Part shown: piece by piece, positions 1-8,474 of the stretch
Position numbering within the stretch: the first letter of the stretch is position 1
How the letters are laid out: the number at the start of each line of letters is the position of its first letter
Assembly (NCBI GenBank): GCA_023954855.1
Contig: JAGSGY010000006.1
Location: forward strand, 54,101 to 118,100
Direction of reading: 5' to 3'
Origin: Pseudomonadota bacterium
GTDB lineage: Bacteria > Myxococcota_A > UBA796 > GCA-2862545
Length of the DNA stretch: 64,000 nt
The notes under the pieces: generated by a model
The model's input: only the letters and a program-made list of their open reading frames with translations
Database searches by the model: none
Told to the model about the DNA's origin: nothing
Translations under genes and position numbers: made by a program

Positions 1-721
1 CGACATCGTCGGCACCGGGGTCATCGCCACGAACGATCAGCAGCCCGTCTTCGGGAAGGATGCCCATGAGCTCACGGAACGAGCGCTTGACGTGATCGAG
101 GTCTGTGTAGATGTCGGCGTGGTCGAACTCGACCGAGGTGAGAATGGCCGTGTTCGGGCGGTAGTGAAGGAACTTTGGCCGCTTGTCGAAGAAGGCGGTG
201 TCGTACTCGTCGCCCTCGATCACGAAGTGGCTTCCGGCACCGGCACGTGCGGTCCGGTCGAAGTTCTTCGCGACGCCACCGATCAAGAAGCCGGGCTCGA
301 GCCCACCGGCTTCGAGCAGCCAAGCGGTGATCGAGGTCGTCGTGGTCTTTCCATGCGTGCCGGAGACGACGACGCTGCGGGCCTTGTCTAGGTACTGGTG
401 ACCGAGGATCTGCGGCAGCGAGCAGTAGGGAATGTCCGAGGCGAGTAGGGCCTGAGCCTCGTCGTAGATCTCGCGGACGACATTGCCGACGACCACGAGA
501 TCCGGCTTGTGATCGAGGTTCGATGCGTTGAAGCCGATCATCACCTCGATGCCCAGCCCCTCGAGGTAGGTCGACATCGGCGGGTAGCAGCCGGTGTCCG
601 AGCCGGTAACGGTGTAGCCGGCGTCTTTGAGCATGCCTGCAAGCGCGCCCATGGCGGTGCCGGCGATACCGATGATGTGGATGGTCTTCAGACCTTCTGG
701 AAGGCGTTCGATCAGGGGCAT
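1..721 (-). CDS. mpl: UDP-N-acetylmuramate:tripeptide ligase Mpl (N-terminal part)
   Basis: Peptidoglycan recycling ligase that joins the recovered tripeptide L-Ala-gamma-D-Glu-mDAP to UDP-MurNAc in the cytoplasm. The gene begins at the ATG at 721 and runs off the left edge, so only about 240 residues are visible. They show the Rossmann-like N-domain (IHIIGIAGTAMGALAGM), the Mpl-type YPPMSTYLE segment, the Mur-ligase P-loop GTHGKTTTT, and the strongly Mpl-like stretch EGDEYDTAFFDKRPKFLHY, followed by EFDHADIY. These last motifs separate it from MurC. The next gene leftward cannot be seen. The glycosyltransferase gene lies 37 bases downstream of the start side on the same strand, so the two may be co-transcribed. 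Family assignment is confident; MurC is the only serious alternative. Confidence 0.9.
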   Translation of the reverse strand, partial: MPLIERLPEGLKTIHIIGIAGTAMGALAGMLKDAGYTVTGSDTGCYPPMSTYLEGLGIEVMIGFNASNLDHKPDLVVVGNVVREIYDEAQALLASDIPYCSLPQILGHQYLDKARSVVVSGTHGKTTTTSITAWLLEAGGLEPGFLIGGVAKNFDRTARAGAGSHFVIEGDEYDTAFFDKRPKFLHYRPNTAILTSVEFDHADIYTDLDHVKRSFRELMGILPEDGLLIVRGDDPGADDV

Positions 722-758
722 GGCGCTGCGGGGAGGGGGCCGGGAGGCCGAGGGGAGA

Positions 759-1430
759 TCAGCGGTAGGTGTGGACGGCCAGGAGAATGCGGGCGCCCGC
801 ACGCAGGGTACCGCGGATCGAGCCGCTGATCTTACTCTTGCCCTTCTGGCGCGCACGGTAGGGGAGCGGGATCTCGAGAATGCGCAGCTGATGGTGCACC
901 GCTTTCATCTGCATCTCGACGTTCCAGCCCCAGGTCGGGTCTTGCATGTCGAGGGCGATGAGCGAGGTCCAGCGCACGGCGCGAAACGGGCCCATGTCGC
1001 GGTAGGCGTAGCCGGTGCTGCGTCGGATCAGGTGGGTCGCGAGCCAGTTCCCGGCACGTTGTGGCGGGGTCAGGGCTCCGCGCTCGGCGGTGAGCGTGCG
1101 TTCCGAGAGCGCGAGGTCGGCTTCCCCGTCGAGGATGGGGGTGGCGAGGTGCCCGATCAACTCGGGGTGATCCGCATGGTCAGCATCCAGGATCACGACC
1201 ACTTCGGGAGGCTTGGGGCCGAGATGCGCCATGCCCGCCTGCACCGCGCTTCCGTAGCCACGTCGGGGCTCGTGGACGACCTCACAGCCGAGCTGCGCGG
1301 CCACCCGAGCGGTGTCATCGGTGCTTCCGTTGTCGACCACCACGACGCGCACGCCATCGGGGAGGTCGCGGACGACCGCGGGTAGGCTCTGGGCCTCGTT
1401 GAGCGCAGGAATGATGACGGCGACGGACAC
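759..1430 (-). CDS. Family 2 glycosyltransferase (DPM/DPG synthase-like)
   Basis: Predicted cytoplasmic GT-A glycosyltransferase of about 223 residues that would move a sugar from an NDP-sugar to a polyprenyl phosphate or similar acceptor. It shows the family start VAVIIPALNEAQSLPAV, the nucleotide-binding VVDNGSTDDT, the DAD metal motif near residues 82-84 (ILDADHADHPE), and a downstream GPFRAVRW/WGWNVEMQMKA acceptor region. No C-terminal membrane helices are present, unlike long dolichol-phosphate-mannose synthase homologues. I chose the GTG at 1430 because AGGAGG lies four bases upstream and the family N-terminus begins right there; an ATG 57 bases further upstream would add an Arg-rich tail unlike the family. 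It reads in the same direction as mpl, so a role in cell-envelope glycan synthesis is plausible but not shown. Confidence 0.85.
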   Translation of the reverse strand: MSVAVIIPALNEAQSLPAVVRDLPDGVRVVVVDNGSTDDTARVAAQLGCEVVHEPRRGYGSAVQAGMAHLGPKPPEVVVILDADHADHPELIGHLATPILDGEADLALSERTLTAERGALTPPQRAGNWLATHLIRRSTGYAYRDMGPFRAVRWTSLIALDMQDPTWGWNVEMQMKAVHHQLRILEIPLPYRARQKGKSKISGSIRGTLRAGARILLAVHTYR

Positions 1431-1515
1431 AGCACCTCCTGATTCACGGTCGGCGGAGTGCCCTCGCCGTAACGCGGCGGACGGCAAAACAGGGGTGGGG
1501 GGTTAGCTGGACTGC

Positions 1516-1968
1516 ATGATCGTTCTTCTCTGGATGGCGCTCGGACAGGCGCTCGCACTTCCTTCGTACGCAGACCCAAGCCGGTCGGCACCGCCAGTGG
1601 TGGCGGAACAGCCTTTCGTGTGGGAGACGGCCTTTGACCCCGCTGAGAGGCGCCTGGTGTTGACCCTGACCGTTCCCGTGGGCCACACGGTGTACCGCGA
1701 TCAGGTCGAGGTGACGGTGATCAGCGCCGCGGGCGTGGCGCTCGCAAAGCCGGATCTTCCCGCGGGAGAGCGCAAGCCGGACCCGGCTGGCCAAGGCGCG
1801 CGCGAGCTGTACTCGACGGACCTGGTGATCTTTGTGCCCGTGAAGCGCGGACACGGCACTGTCGAGCTCGAGCTTCGGCACCAAGGCTGCAAAGGGGGCC
1901 TGTGCTTTGCACCCGTCACGGAGCGTCGCTTCGTCGAGGTACGTGCACCGCAGGAGCCTTCCCGATAG
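1516..1968 (+). CDS. Orphan DsbD alpha (N-terminal) domain protein, exported
   Basis: A 150-residue protein with an N-terminal hydrophobic signal sequence (MIVLLWMALGQALA) followed by a single domain resembling the periplasmic DsbD-alpha domain (Ig-like, passes electrons from the DsbD membrane part to periplasmic thiol proteins). The family cysteine pair is present in HQGCKGGLCFAP (Cys125 and Cys130), with a four-residue spacing against five in the E. coli protein. The membrane and thioredoxin-like parts of DsbD are absent here. The next gene, 22 bases downstream on the same strand, is the redox chaperone Hsp33, suggesting a small redox-related operon. Partner protein unknown; it may interact with a CcdA-type membrane carrier elsewhere. 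Start is the ATG just ahead of the signal sequence. Confidence 0.7.
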   Translation: MIVLLWMALGQALALPSYADPSRSAPPVVAEQPFVWETAFDPAERRLVLTLTVPVGHTVYRDQVEVTVISAAGVALAKPDLPAGERKPDPAGQGARELYSTDLVIFVPVKRGHGTVELELRHQGCKGGLCFAPVTERRFVEVRAPQEPSR

Positions 1969-1990
1969 ACCGCCCCGTTCGGAGGGCAAG

Positions 1991-2848
1991 ATGGCAGAGC
2001 AAGCGGGCTGGCTAGTGCGCGGCGTGGACGAGCGGCAGGTCGTGCGTCTGATCGGCGTCGATGTCACCGCAGCAGCGGAGCGCGTCCGTGTTGCGCATGG
2101 CTTGGGTCGTGACTCTGCGGCGCTTGCGGGCGAGGGCTGCGCCGCCACGGCTCTGCTCTCTGTTCACGTCAAGGGTGAGGAACGCCTGACGCTGCAGGTG
2201 CAGGGCGAGCGGCCGCGGCTGTCGTTCATGGGTGAGATTGACGCGGACGGGCACCTACGCGCGCGGCTCACGCCGTCGGACGCACACAGTGGGGACCACA
2301 AGATCGTCGGCATGATGCTCGCCGTGAAGGCGGACGCCCAGCGGGAGCTGTACCGCGGCGTGACGGACATTCCGAACGTACGCCTGGAAGACGCCCTGAC
2401 TGACCACTTCACGCGCTCGTCGCAGGTGGACTGCCTGCTTCGCCTACACGTCGAGCAAGACGACGACGGTGCCATCCTGTGGGCTGGCGGCTTCTACGTG
2501 GAGCGCCTGCCGGAACATGAGGTGCACCAGTTCGTCACCGGAGAGCAGTTCCGGAACGAGTTCAGTCCGCTTCTCGCTCGGGACCCCTCTGAGGTGGTGA
2601 TCGAGCTGCGCGCAGGCTTGCTCAGCGACGGGCGCTTTCGGGTGCTGGACGAGCGAGAGGTGCGCTGGCAGTGCCGCTGCGGCCAAGACAAGGTCGAGGG
2701 CATGCTCTACGCCCTCGAGGTGCCGATGCTGCGCGCGATGCTCGATGAGGATGAGGGGGCCTCTGTGCAGTGCCACTTCTGCAATGACGAGTACGCGATC
2801 TCAGCGCGTCGCCTGGCTGAAATCCTCGCTGAGGTCGAGGGGCACTAG
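1991..2848 (+). CDS. hslO: Hsp33 redox-regulated chaperone
   Basis: Cytoplasmic holdase chaperone switched on by oxidative stress: four cysteines hold zinc when reduced and form disulfides when oxidised. The 285-residue protein is of normal length. The C-terminal zinc site is complete: WQCRCGQD (Cys228, Cys230) and VQCHFCNDEY (Cys261, Cys264). The N-terminal domain shows the expected SGDHKIVGMM-like middle and SQVDCLLRLHV segments. The ATG at 1991 is preceded by GGAGG with five bases of spacing, so the longer open frame that extends further upstream into the previous gene is not used. It follows the DsbD-alpha-like gene by 22 bases, and the two probably share a transcript. Confidence 0.93.
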   Translation: MAEQAGWLVRGVDERQVVRLIGVDVTAAAERVRVAHGLGRDSAALAGEGCAATALLSVHVKGEERLTLQVQGERPRLSFMGEIDADGHLRARLTPSDAHSGDHKIVGMMLAVKADAQRELYRGVTDIPNVRLEDALTDHFTRSSQVDCLLRLHVEQDDDGAILWAGGFYVERLPEHEVHQFVTGEQFRNEFSPLLARDPSEVVIELRAGLLSDGRFRVLDEREVRWQCRCGQDKVEGMLYALEVPMLRAMLDEDEGASVQCHFCNDEYAISARRLAEILAEVEGH

Positions 2849-2855
2849 TCCGCGA

Positions 2856-3653
2856 CTAGCTGTTTCCGAGGTAGACGCTTGGGCCCTCGAGGAAGGCGAG
2901 CAACACCACGCGATTGGCGTCGATAATCGCCGCGTAGAGGCGACCCTCGTGCTCGAGTTCCACGCCAAAGAGGCGTCCACGCGGCACGCGCGCGGCGGCG
3001 TCCATGATGACCTCGGCGGTGACTGCCAGTGCGAAGTCGGCGCGGACCACGCCTCGAGCCCGGTGTGCCAGCCAGCGTTCGGCGAGGCGTTTGCGGTCTT
3101 CGAGGATGTGGATCTTTCGAAGGTTGACCTCTCCCAGTGACGCACACGCCATCTGAACGATGTCGGCAGGTGGGGGTGGTGCACTGGCTTCCGCCTTGGC
3201 CTTCGCCTTGGCTTGGGCCGCCGCCAAGGCCTCTTTTGCCGAGACGGGGCGTTGTGCTCGCGCCATCAGAGAGTTGCGCTTTCGCTTCGGCTTGGCCTTT
3301 GCCTTGGGAGTCGGCACAGGTGCGGGAGGGCTCACGGCGGGCGCAGGGGGCTCGGGCGTGGAGCCACGCGTCTGGCGAATCACCACCGGGCGGGGCTTGC
3401 GCGGTGCCGCCGGAGGTGGGGTCGGGTCGTCCGCCGGGCGCAGGGTCGACAGTGAGTCGTCCGCCGGAGGCTCGACCTTCGCCGGCATGTCATCCATGGT
3501 GGGAGGTACCCACTTGGGTCGTGGAGGGCCGCTGTTCTCGCGGCGCTCGACCACCTCTTCGTCTTCGTCTCCGAAGTCGGTGTCGTCCAGATCGGACTTG
3601 AGGTTGCGGATGAGCATTGCGCTTGCAGGGTCCTGGGACTTTCTTGCCATCAT
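2856..3653 (-). CDS. Proline/alanine-rich protein of unknown function
   Basis: About 265 residues, not recognised. The N-terminal half is disordered: an acidic stretch (SDLDDTDFGDEDEEVVERRE), then long Pro/Ala/Lys-rich sequence with PPPAAPRKPRP and KAKAKPKRKR blocks. The C-terminal ~110 residues look folded (ADIVQMACASLGEVNLRKIHILEDRKRLAERWLAHR ... RGRLFGVELEHEGRLYAAIIDANRVVLLAFLEG is the core, given here only as key blocks VNLRKIHIL and RLYAAIIDA). No signal peptide with the chosen start. The start is either of two adjacent ATGs at 3653 and 3650, preceded by AAGGGA; a TATTCT-like -10 box lies near 3701-3706 on this strand, about 45 bases upstream, which argues against longer forms. It converges on hslO, with seven bases between the two gene ends. 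Confidence 0.65.
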   Translation of the reverse strand: MMARKSQDPASAMLIRNLKSDLDDTDFGDEDEEVVERRENSGPPRPKWVPPTMDDMPAKVEPPADDSLSTLRPADDPTPPPAAPRKPRPVVIRQTRGSTPEPPAPAVSPPAPVPTPKAKAKPKRKRNSLMARAQRPVSAKEALAAAQAKAKAKAEASAPPPPADIVQMACASLGEVNLRKIHILEDRKRLAERWLAHRARGVVRADFALAVTAEVIMDAAARVPRGRLFGVELEHEGRLYAAIIDANRVVLLAFLEGPSVYLGNS

Positions 3654-3911
3654 TCCCTTGGCTGCCCCGGCCATGCACATGTTCGACCGGAGGGGGGCAC
3701 AGAATACACCCTTGATGCTTCTCTCCCCAAGCGGACTGAGCACGGCTTCAATCGATGTCGCGAGAAAGCCCTTGGGTACGGCGTGTCTGCGCACGGGTCA
3801 ACGTATCGTGTGGTCCTAAAGATCCGACACGGGGCGTTCGACAGGCGCATCGACACGACAGTTGGCGACGCGGCGGATGACGTGTGACACGCTCTTCAGG
3901 CGGAGCGAAGC

Positions 3912-5333
3912 GTGCAGGATTCCGAGCGCAGCCAAAGACGGGCGAGCATCCTCGTATTGAAGGGAGGAGAGTTCGCGCGCCAGCAACTCAAGGCGACCCT
4001 TCGCGGTCCTGGCCTCGAGATCTATGTTGCGGGGACGGCGTCTGAGGGCATCAGCGCGCTTCAGCATCTCGAGCCCGACGTGATCGTGCTCTCGCTCGAT
4101 CTTCCCGATCTCTCTGGCCCGCGGGCCATCGATATCTACCGGGAGCGCGTCGGGTCGACGCCGATCATCGCTATGGCCCCGCACGGTGACGTGCGTCATG
4201 CAGTCACAGCCTTGCGGCACGGTGCCGTGGACTTTGTCGAGTTCGAGAGGGCCGATGAGCAGCTCGCGCCCGCGGTGGACCGCGCCCTCACCGAGCTGCG
4301 CAACACCCGCGAACTCGATCGCGTTCAGCGCGATGTGCAGGACCGGTACGGCTTTTCCCAGCTCATGTCGCAATCGCCGCGAATGCTCAAGGTCTTTGAC
4401 CAGATTCGCTCGGTTGCCCAGACCGATGCAACGGTGTTGATCCGCGGTGAGACGGGGACCGGCAAGGAACTGGTGTCGCGCGCCATCGCGGAGCGCTCGC
4501 GCCGTCGCGAGATGCCGTTCATCGCCGTGAACTGTGGCGCATTCACCGAGTCGCTGCTCGAGAGCGAGTTGTTTGGGCACGAGAAGGGCTCGTTCACAGG
4601 AGCCGTTGGCCGGCGCGAGGGTCTGTTCGAGATGGCGGACGGCGGCACGCTGTTCCTCGATGAACTCGGGGAGACCAGCCTTAATGTCCAGGTCAATCTA
4701 CTTCGTGTGCTCGAAGAGATGCGCTTTCGACGCGTGGGCGGACGTGATCCGGTCCGAGTGGACGTACGCATCGTGGCGGCGACCAATGTCGAGCTCGAGA
4801 AGGCGGTCAAGGAGAAGCGCTTTCGCGAGGACCTCTACTACCGCCTCAACGTCTACCCGATCTTCCTGCCGCCACTTCGTCAGCGTCGCGAAGACATTCC
4901 GCTGCTGATGCGGCACTTCCTCGACCAAATTGGTGAGGACTACGGCCTCGAGCCGCCGGTGGTCTCTGCCGAGGCGCTTCAGGCCATCCTCAACTACGAC
5001 TGGCCGGGCAATGTGCGCCAGCTTCGCGCCATGTGTGAGCGTTGGGTCATCACCCGCTCCGGCCAGCGCCTCGAACGAGAGCATCTCTCGCGGGACATCG
5101 CCGGCGGCCACTTCGATGCGGATCCGGGTGGCGTCTTCGTCGATGGCGAGGTGTCGATGCGCGACAACACGTCGCGTGCGATCTCCCAGGTGGAGCGCGC
5201 GTACCTCTACAAGGTGCTGCAACGATGTGAGGGCCACCTGGGGCGAACGGCCAAAGAAGCCGGCATCACGCGGCGTACCCTGTACACGAAGATGAAGCAG
5301 TACAGCCTGGATGCCGACGACTTCCGCCAGTGA
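3912..5333 (+). CDS. NtrC-family sigma-54 activator with degenerate receiver domain
   Basis: A 473-residue enhancer-binding protein. Domains: receiver-like (about 11-130), AAA+ (about 148-385) and a Fis-type helix-turn-helix at the C-terminus (RTAKEAGITRRTLYTKMK). The AAA+ part has Walker A GETGTGKE (179-186), the sigma-54 contact loop GSFTGA (226-231), Walker B GGTLFLDE and the LNVYPIFLPPLRQRREDIP segment, so it should remodel sigma-54 polymerase. The receiver keeps an aspartate (Asp63 in LSLDLPD), but the acidic pair after beta-1 is replaced by LKGGE, the conserved Thr/Ser by Ala89, and the conserved Lys by Phe111. Phosphorylation control is therefore doubtful. GTG start with GGAG six bases ahead. 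It precedes the TPR and propeller genes, separated by 25 bases, likely one operon. Confidence 0.93.
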   Translation: MQDSERSQRRASILVLKGGEFARQQLKATLRGPGLEIYVAGTASEGISALQHLEPDVIVLSLDLPDLSGPRAIDIYRERVGSTPIIAMAPHGDVRHAVTALRHGAVDFVEFERADEQLAPAVDRALTELRNTRELDRVQRDVQDRYGFSQLMSQSPRMLKVFDQIRSVAQTDATVLIRGETGTGKELVSRAIAERSRRREMPFIAVNCGAFTESLLESELFGHEKGSFTGAVGRREGLFEMADGGTLFLDELGETSLNVQVNLLRVLEEMRFRRVGGRDPVRVDVRIVAATNVELEKAVKEKRFREDLYYRLNVYPIFLPPLRQRREDIPLLMRHFLDQIGEDYGLEPPVVSAEALQAILNYDWPGNVRQLRAMCERWVITRSGQRLEREHLSRDIAGGHFDADPGGVFVDGEVSMRDNTSRAISQVERAYLYKVLQRCEGHLGRTAKEAGITRRTLYTKMKQYSLDADDFRQ

Positions 5334-5358
5334 CCTGTACACTGCCCGGGGAGGTCGC

Positions 5359-6837
5359 ATGGCTTCGGGTATTGACGCTGCCAAAGCGGCTCTTACAGCG
5401 GCTGATGATGCACTGGTTCGTGGGTTTCCGGGAGAGGCCGAGAAGGCCTTTGCCGAAGCGTTGGCCGGGTTTCGCGCGCCAGATCTGAGACTGGGCGAGG
5501 CCCACGCACTTCGCGGGTTGGCGCAGTGCCACCTTGCGACCGGGCGCACCGATGTCGCGCAGGCCCAAGCGCGTGAAGCCGTAGCTGCGTACCAACAGCT
5601 CCGCGCCATGCTCGAGCAGGACGACAGTCGGGGCACGCACGCCGTGATCTGGCGCGATGCACTCGAAGCCGAGGCCGCCAGCTTGGTGCTTCTCGCGGAG
5701 ATCTTGCTGCGCGAGGGGCAGGGGCACGACGCGCGCGAAACGCTGTCCTTCGCTCGGGCCATCTACCAAGAGCTCGGGGTGGCGAAGTCCGAGGGTGGAG
5801 CGTTGTCGGGCATGGGCCGGGTGGCGCTGCGCGAGGGAAGGCTTCGCGACGCTGAGGAGGCGTTTCTCAAGGCGCTGCAGGCCCATCGTCAGACGGGACA
5901 CATTGCTGGGCAGGTCGGCTCGTGGTTGCACCTCGCTGAGCTCTACCGCATCGAAGGCCGCATCGAGGATGCCGAGCGCGCGCTCAACGCCGCCCGGCCG
6001 CTGGCCCATGACACCGAGAGTCCGCTGTTGGTGGCGCGGGTCCTCGCCGCGCTGGGCGCGGTGATGTTGCAGGTGCCTCGACCCGCGTCCGCGCAGACGC
6101 TCTACGAGGAGGCACTGCCGAGGATTCGAGAAGCCGGTGACCGGGAGATGGAGGGCTTTGCGCAGCTCGGTCTCGGACAGGCCTTGTCTCGTCAGGAGGA
6201 CCCTGGCGCGCTCGACCATCTTGCGGCGGGCATCGGCGTGCTCGCGGAACTTGGCCATCACCACGGTCTCGCGGGTGGAATGCATCGCGTGGCTGAGCAT
6301 GGCCTCCGCGTCGACCGGCCGATCTTGGCGCTGGTGGCGGCAGAGACTTCTCGTCGGCTCTGGGCGACCACCGACCCGGTCAGGGGGGTAGGGCAGGCGC
6401 TTCGACTGGTCGTGAAGTCCCTCTCGGCTTTGCGAGCCTACCGCGAGACGCTCACCGCCGCGTTGGCGCGAGAAGCGGTGGCCGGAAGCATCCAGCCCAA
6501 CGCCGTCGAGGTCGCGGCCTACTACCGAGATCACCTGCCGAAGAAGTGGACGGCAGAGCTCGAGGGTCTGTCCGAGTCCGAATTGCTGACCGAGGTCTCG
6601 CTACGGACCGCGGGCGTGCTAGCGACCGCTCAGGTGGAGATCGACGTCGAGTCACTCTCTACCGTTGAGGGGGCGCTGCGTGCGCTCCATCACGTGCTCG
6701 CGGGACTTCCCCGGGTGGCGGCAGAGGTGGACCCGCTGGATGAGCCGACCGACCTGCACGTCGAGCCTTCAGCGCACGAGAGCGTGCCCATCCCCGCCGC
6801 CCTCGATACGGGCAGGCTTCCAGAGGAGAGTTCATGA
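5359..6837 (+). CDS. TPR-repeat protein
   Basis: A 492-residue soluble protein made of helix-turn-helix repeats of TPR type: blocks such as EAHALRGLAQCHLATGRTDVA, LVLLAEILLREGQGHDA, LSGMGRVALREGRLRDAEEA and LHLAELYRIEGRIEDAERA (each partial) recur about every 34-40 residues across roughly residues 15-330. The C-terminal third loses the repeat pattern and ends in an acidic, Pro-rich tail. No signal peptide or membrane helix, so cytoplasmic; such proteins are scaffolds or sensors. The ATG at 5359 is preceded by GGGGAGG. Its stop overlaps the start of the next gene by four bases (ATGA), and it lies 25 bases after the sigma-54 activator, so the three products probably act together. Confidence 0.8.
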   Translation: MASGIDAAKAALTAADDALVRGFPGEAEKAFAEALAGFRAPDLRLGEAHALRGLAQCHLATGRTDVAQAQAREAVAAYQQLRAMLEQDDSRGTHAVIWRDALEAEAASLVLLAEILLREGQGHDARETLSFARAIYQELGVAKSEGGALSGMGRVALREGRLRDAEEAFLKALQAHRQTGHIAGQVGSWLHLAELYRIEGRIEDAERALNAARPLAHDTESPLLVARVLAALGAVMLQVPRPASAQTLYEEALPRIREAGDREMEGFAQLGLGQALSRQEDPGALDHLAAGIGVLAELGHHHGLAGGMHRVAEHGLRVDRPILALVAAETSRRLWATTDPVRGVGQALRLVVKSLSALRAYRETLTAALAREAVAGSIQPNAVEVAAYYRDHLPKKWTAELEGLSESELLTEVSLRTAGVLATAQVEIDVESLSTVEGALRALHHVLAGLPRVAAEVDPLDEPTDLHVEPSAHESVPIPAALDTGRLPEESS

Positions 6838-7910
6838 GCGTGGCGCCGTATAGCTTCGACCGCACGGGCTCGATTCAGGCCTGTGCAGACGGCCCAGAGA
6901 TTCTCGTGTACAGCGCTGACGGACTGCCCATGTGGCAGGAGTTCCTCGAGGGCATCGCCGTCGGTGTGGCGGCCGCAAACCAGCGCGTGGCAACGGTCGA
7001 CACCGACGGCCGCCTCGTAAGCTTTCGCGCTCACGACGGCACGCGCCTGGTCGACACCCAGCTCGACGTCGCTGCAAGAGGCCTGCGAAGTGCGGCGGAC
7101 GGACGCCTAGCAACGTGGGCCGACGACTGCATCCTGCTCGCATCCGCGGATGGCGAGCCGTACCGCATGGAGCATCCGGGTGCGTCGTCGGTTGTCTTCG
7201 GAGGTGACGGCGACAACCAGCTTGGTGTCGTCGGCGCCGATGGGCTGTTCCACCTGTACGACATCGCGAGCGGGCAGGTGCTGCACACGCTCAATGCCGG
7301 TGTCCAGTTGCTGGACGTGGCCTACTCGGCTCTTGGGCAGTGGGTGGCTCTCGCCGCCGACCGCTTACTCGTGCTCGAAGAAGTCGCCGCCACCAAAGAA
7401 GCACCAGCCTCGTTCATTATCAAGAAGAACATCGCGCTGCCCGGCGTCGGCACTGCGCTCGCGCTCGCCAGCGATGGGGTCGTGGCCGCAGTCCTTGGTG
7501 GCGAGCGGCACGTCTGGTTGCTCGAGATCTGGACCGATCGGCAGGTGGGCACCATCGAGGTGCATCGCACCATCGGCGAGATCGAGTTCGGCGTCGGCAA
7601 CATGCTCGGTATTGGCCTCGAAGATGGTGAGGCGAATCGCGTGAACGCGTCGGTGGGCGGTCACTGGCGCACGTCACCGGGCTTCGGCCGCGGCGGTCAG
7701 AACTGGGCGATCAACGTGTCCATCGACCAGATGTTGCTGCGCAAGGCGGTCATCGATGCGAAGGGCGGCGGCCAGCCCGTTGCTCAGCTCGTCTACGGGC
7801 CCGATGGCAAGAGCAATGGCTGCCTCTACGGCATCGTCGGCTTCTTTGCGGTCGGGCTGATCTGCGGAGGCTGCAGCGGCGTGGCCGGCATGATCTACGC
7901 GTTCAGCTAG
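6834..7910 (+). CDS. Beta-propeller-like protein with C-terminal membrane anchor
   Basis: A 358-residue protein of unknown function. Residues 1-310 consist of short beta-strand repeats of WD40/PQQ-like character (ILVYSADGLPMW, LVSFRAHDGTRLVDT, LFHLYDIASGQVLHTL, LLVLEEV), most likely a propeller. The last ~30 residues form one hydrophobic Gly-rich helix (CLYGIVGFFAVGLICGGC) with nothing of note after it, the layout of a tail-anchored protein; the propeller would then face the cytoplasm, since there is no signal peptide. The start overlaps the TPR gene stop by four bases, implying translational coupling. Together with the preceding regulator and TPR protein it may form a sensor that feeds the degenerate-receiver activator; this is inference from position only. 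Confidence 0.7.
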   Translation: MSVAPYSFDRTGSIQACADGPEILVYSADGLPMWQEFLEGIAVGVAAANQRVATVDTDGRLVSFRAHDGTRLVDTQLDVAARGLRSAADGRLATWADDCILLASADGEPYRMEHPGASSVVFGGDGDNQLGVVGADGLFHLYDIASGQVLHTLNAGVQLLDVAYSALGQWVALAADRLLVLEEVAATKEAPASFIIKKNIALPGVGTALALASDGVVAAVLGGERHVWLLEIWTDRQVGTIEVHRTIGEIEFGVGNMLGIGLEDGEANRVNASVGGHWRTSPGFGRGGQNWAINVSIDQMLLRKAVIDAKGGGQPVAQLVYGPDGKSNGCLYGIVGFFAVGLICGGCSGVAGMIYAFS

Positions 7911-7919
7911 CGGGACCGC

Positions 7920-8456
7920 CTACTTCGACGTCGTGCAGCGGTCGGCGATGGAGGCGACCGTGGCGGAGCCGATACCGTTGACTCGTGACAGGTCTTGGCA
8001 CGAGGTGAACGGGCCGTTGACGTCGCGGTCCGAGACGATTGCCGCGGCCTTGGTCGGTCCAATGCCCGGCAGCGACTGAAGCTGATCGGCGGTCGCGGTG
8101 TTGATGTCGATGGCACCCGTGGTCGCGGGAAGCGGCGAGGCGGGGGCGGCAGGAGCGCTCGGCGTCGCGGGAGCGGTCGGAGCCGCAGGAGTTGCCGGTG
8201 CTGCAGCCGCGTCGCCGACTTCGACGAGATCACGAAGACTGGCGAGCGTCGCGGGCCCAATGCCCGGCACGTCGTCGAGCTGGTCCACGCTGGTGAAGGC
8301 ACCGTGCTCGGCCCGGTAGCGCACAATCGCCTCAGCCTTGCTGGGGCCGATGCCCGGAAGGCTGTCGAGCTCGCTGACGCCTGCGGTGTTGATGTCGACG
8401 CCCGCCCAGGCCAGCGCGGACAGAAGCAGTGCAAAGAAGGGGAGAAGGCGTCGCAT
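7920..8456 (-). CDS. ComEA-like exported protein with two helix-hairpin-helix units
   Basis: A 178-residue protein with a signal peptide (MRRLLPFFALLLSALAWA) and two copies of the ComEA-type DNA-binding HhH domain: VDINTAGVSELDSLPGIG at about 20-37 and IDINTATADQLQSLPGIG at about 115-132, each followed by a second hairpin (DDVPGIGPATL; SRVNGIGSATV). The copies are joined by an Ala/Pro/Thr-rich linker. ComEA proteins bind incoming DNA at the cell surface during transformation. Two domains in one chain is unusual for ComEA. It is the last gene of a minus-strand set with a DUF3006 protein and a ComEC-type hydrolase domain protein. Its end is nine bases from the convergent propeller gene. Confidence 0.85.
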   Translation of the reverse strand: MRRLLPFFALLLSALAWAGVDINTAGVSELDSLPGIGPSKAEAIVRYRAEHGAFTSVDQLDDVPGIGPATLASLRDLVEVGDAAAAPATPAAPTAPATPSAPAAPASPLPATTGAIDINTATADQLQSLPGIGPTKAAAIVSDRDVNGPFTSCQDLSRVNGIGSATVASIADRCTTSK

Positions 8457-8474
8457 CGTGTCTCCGGAGGCTCT

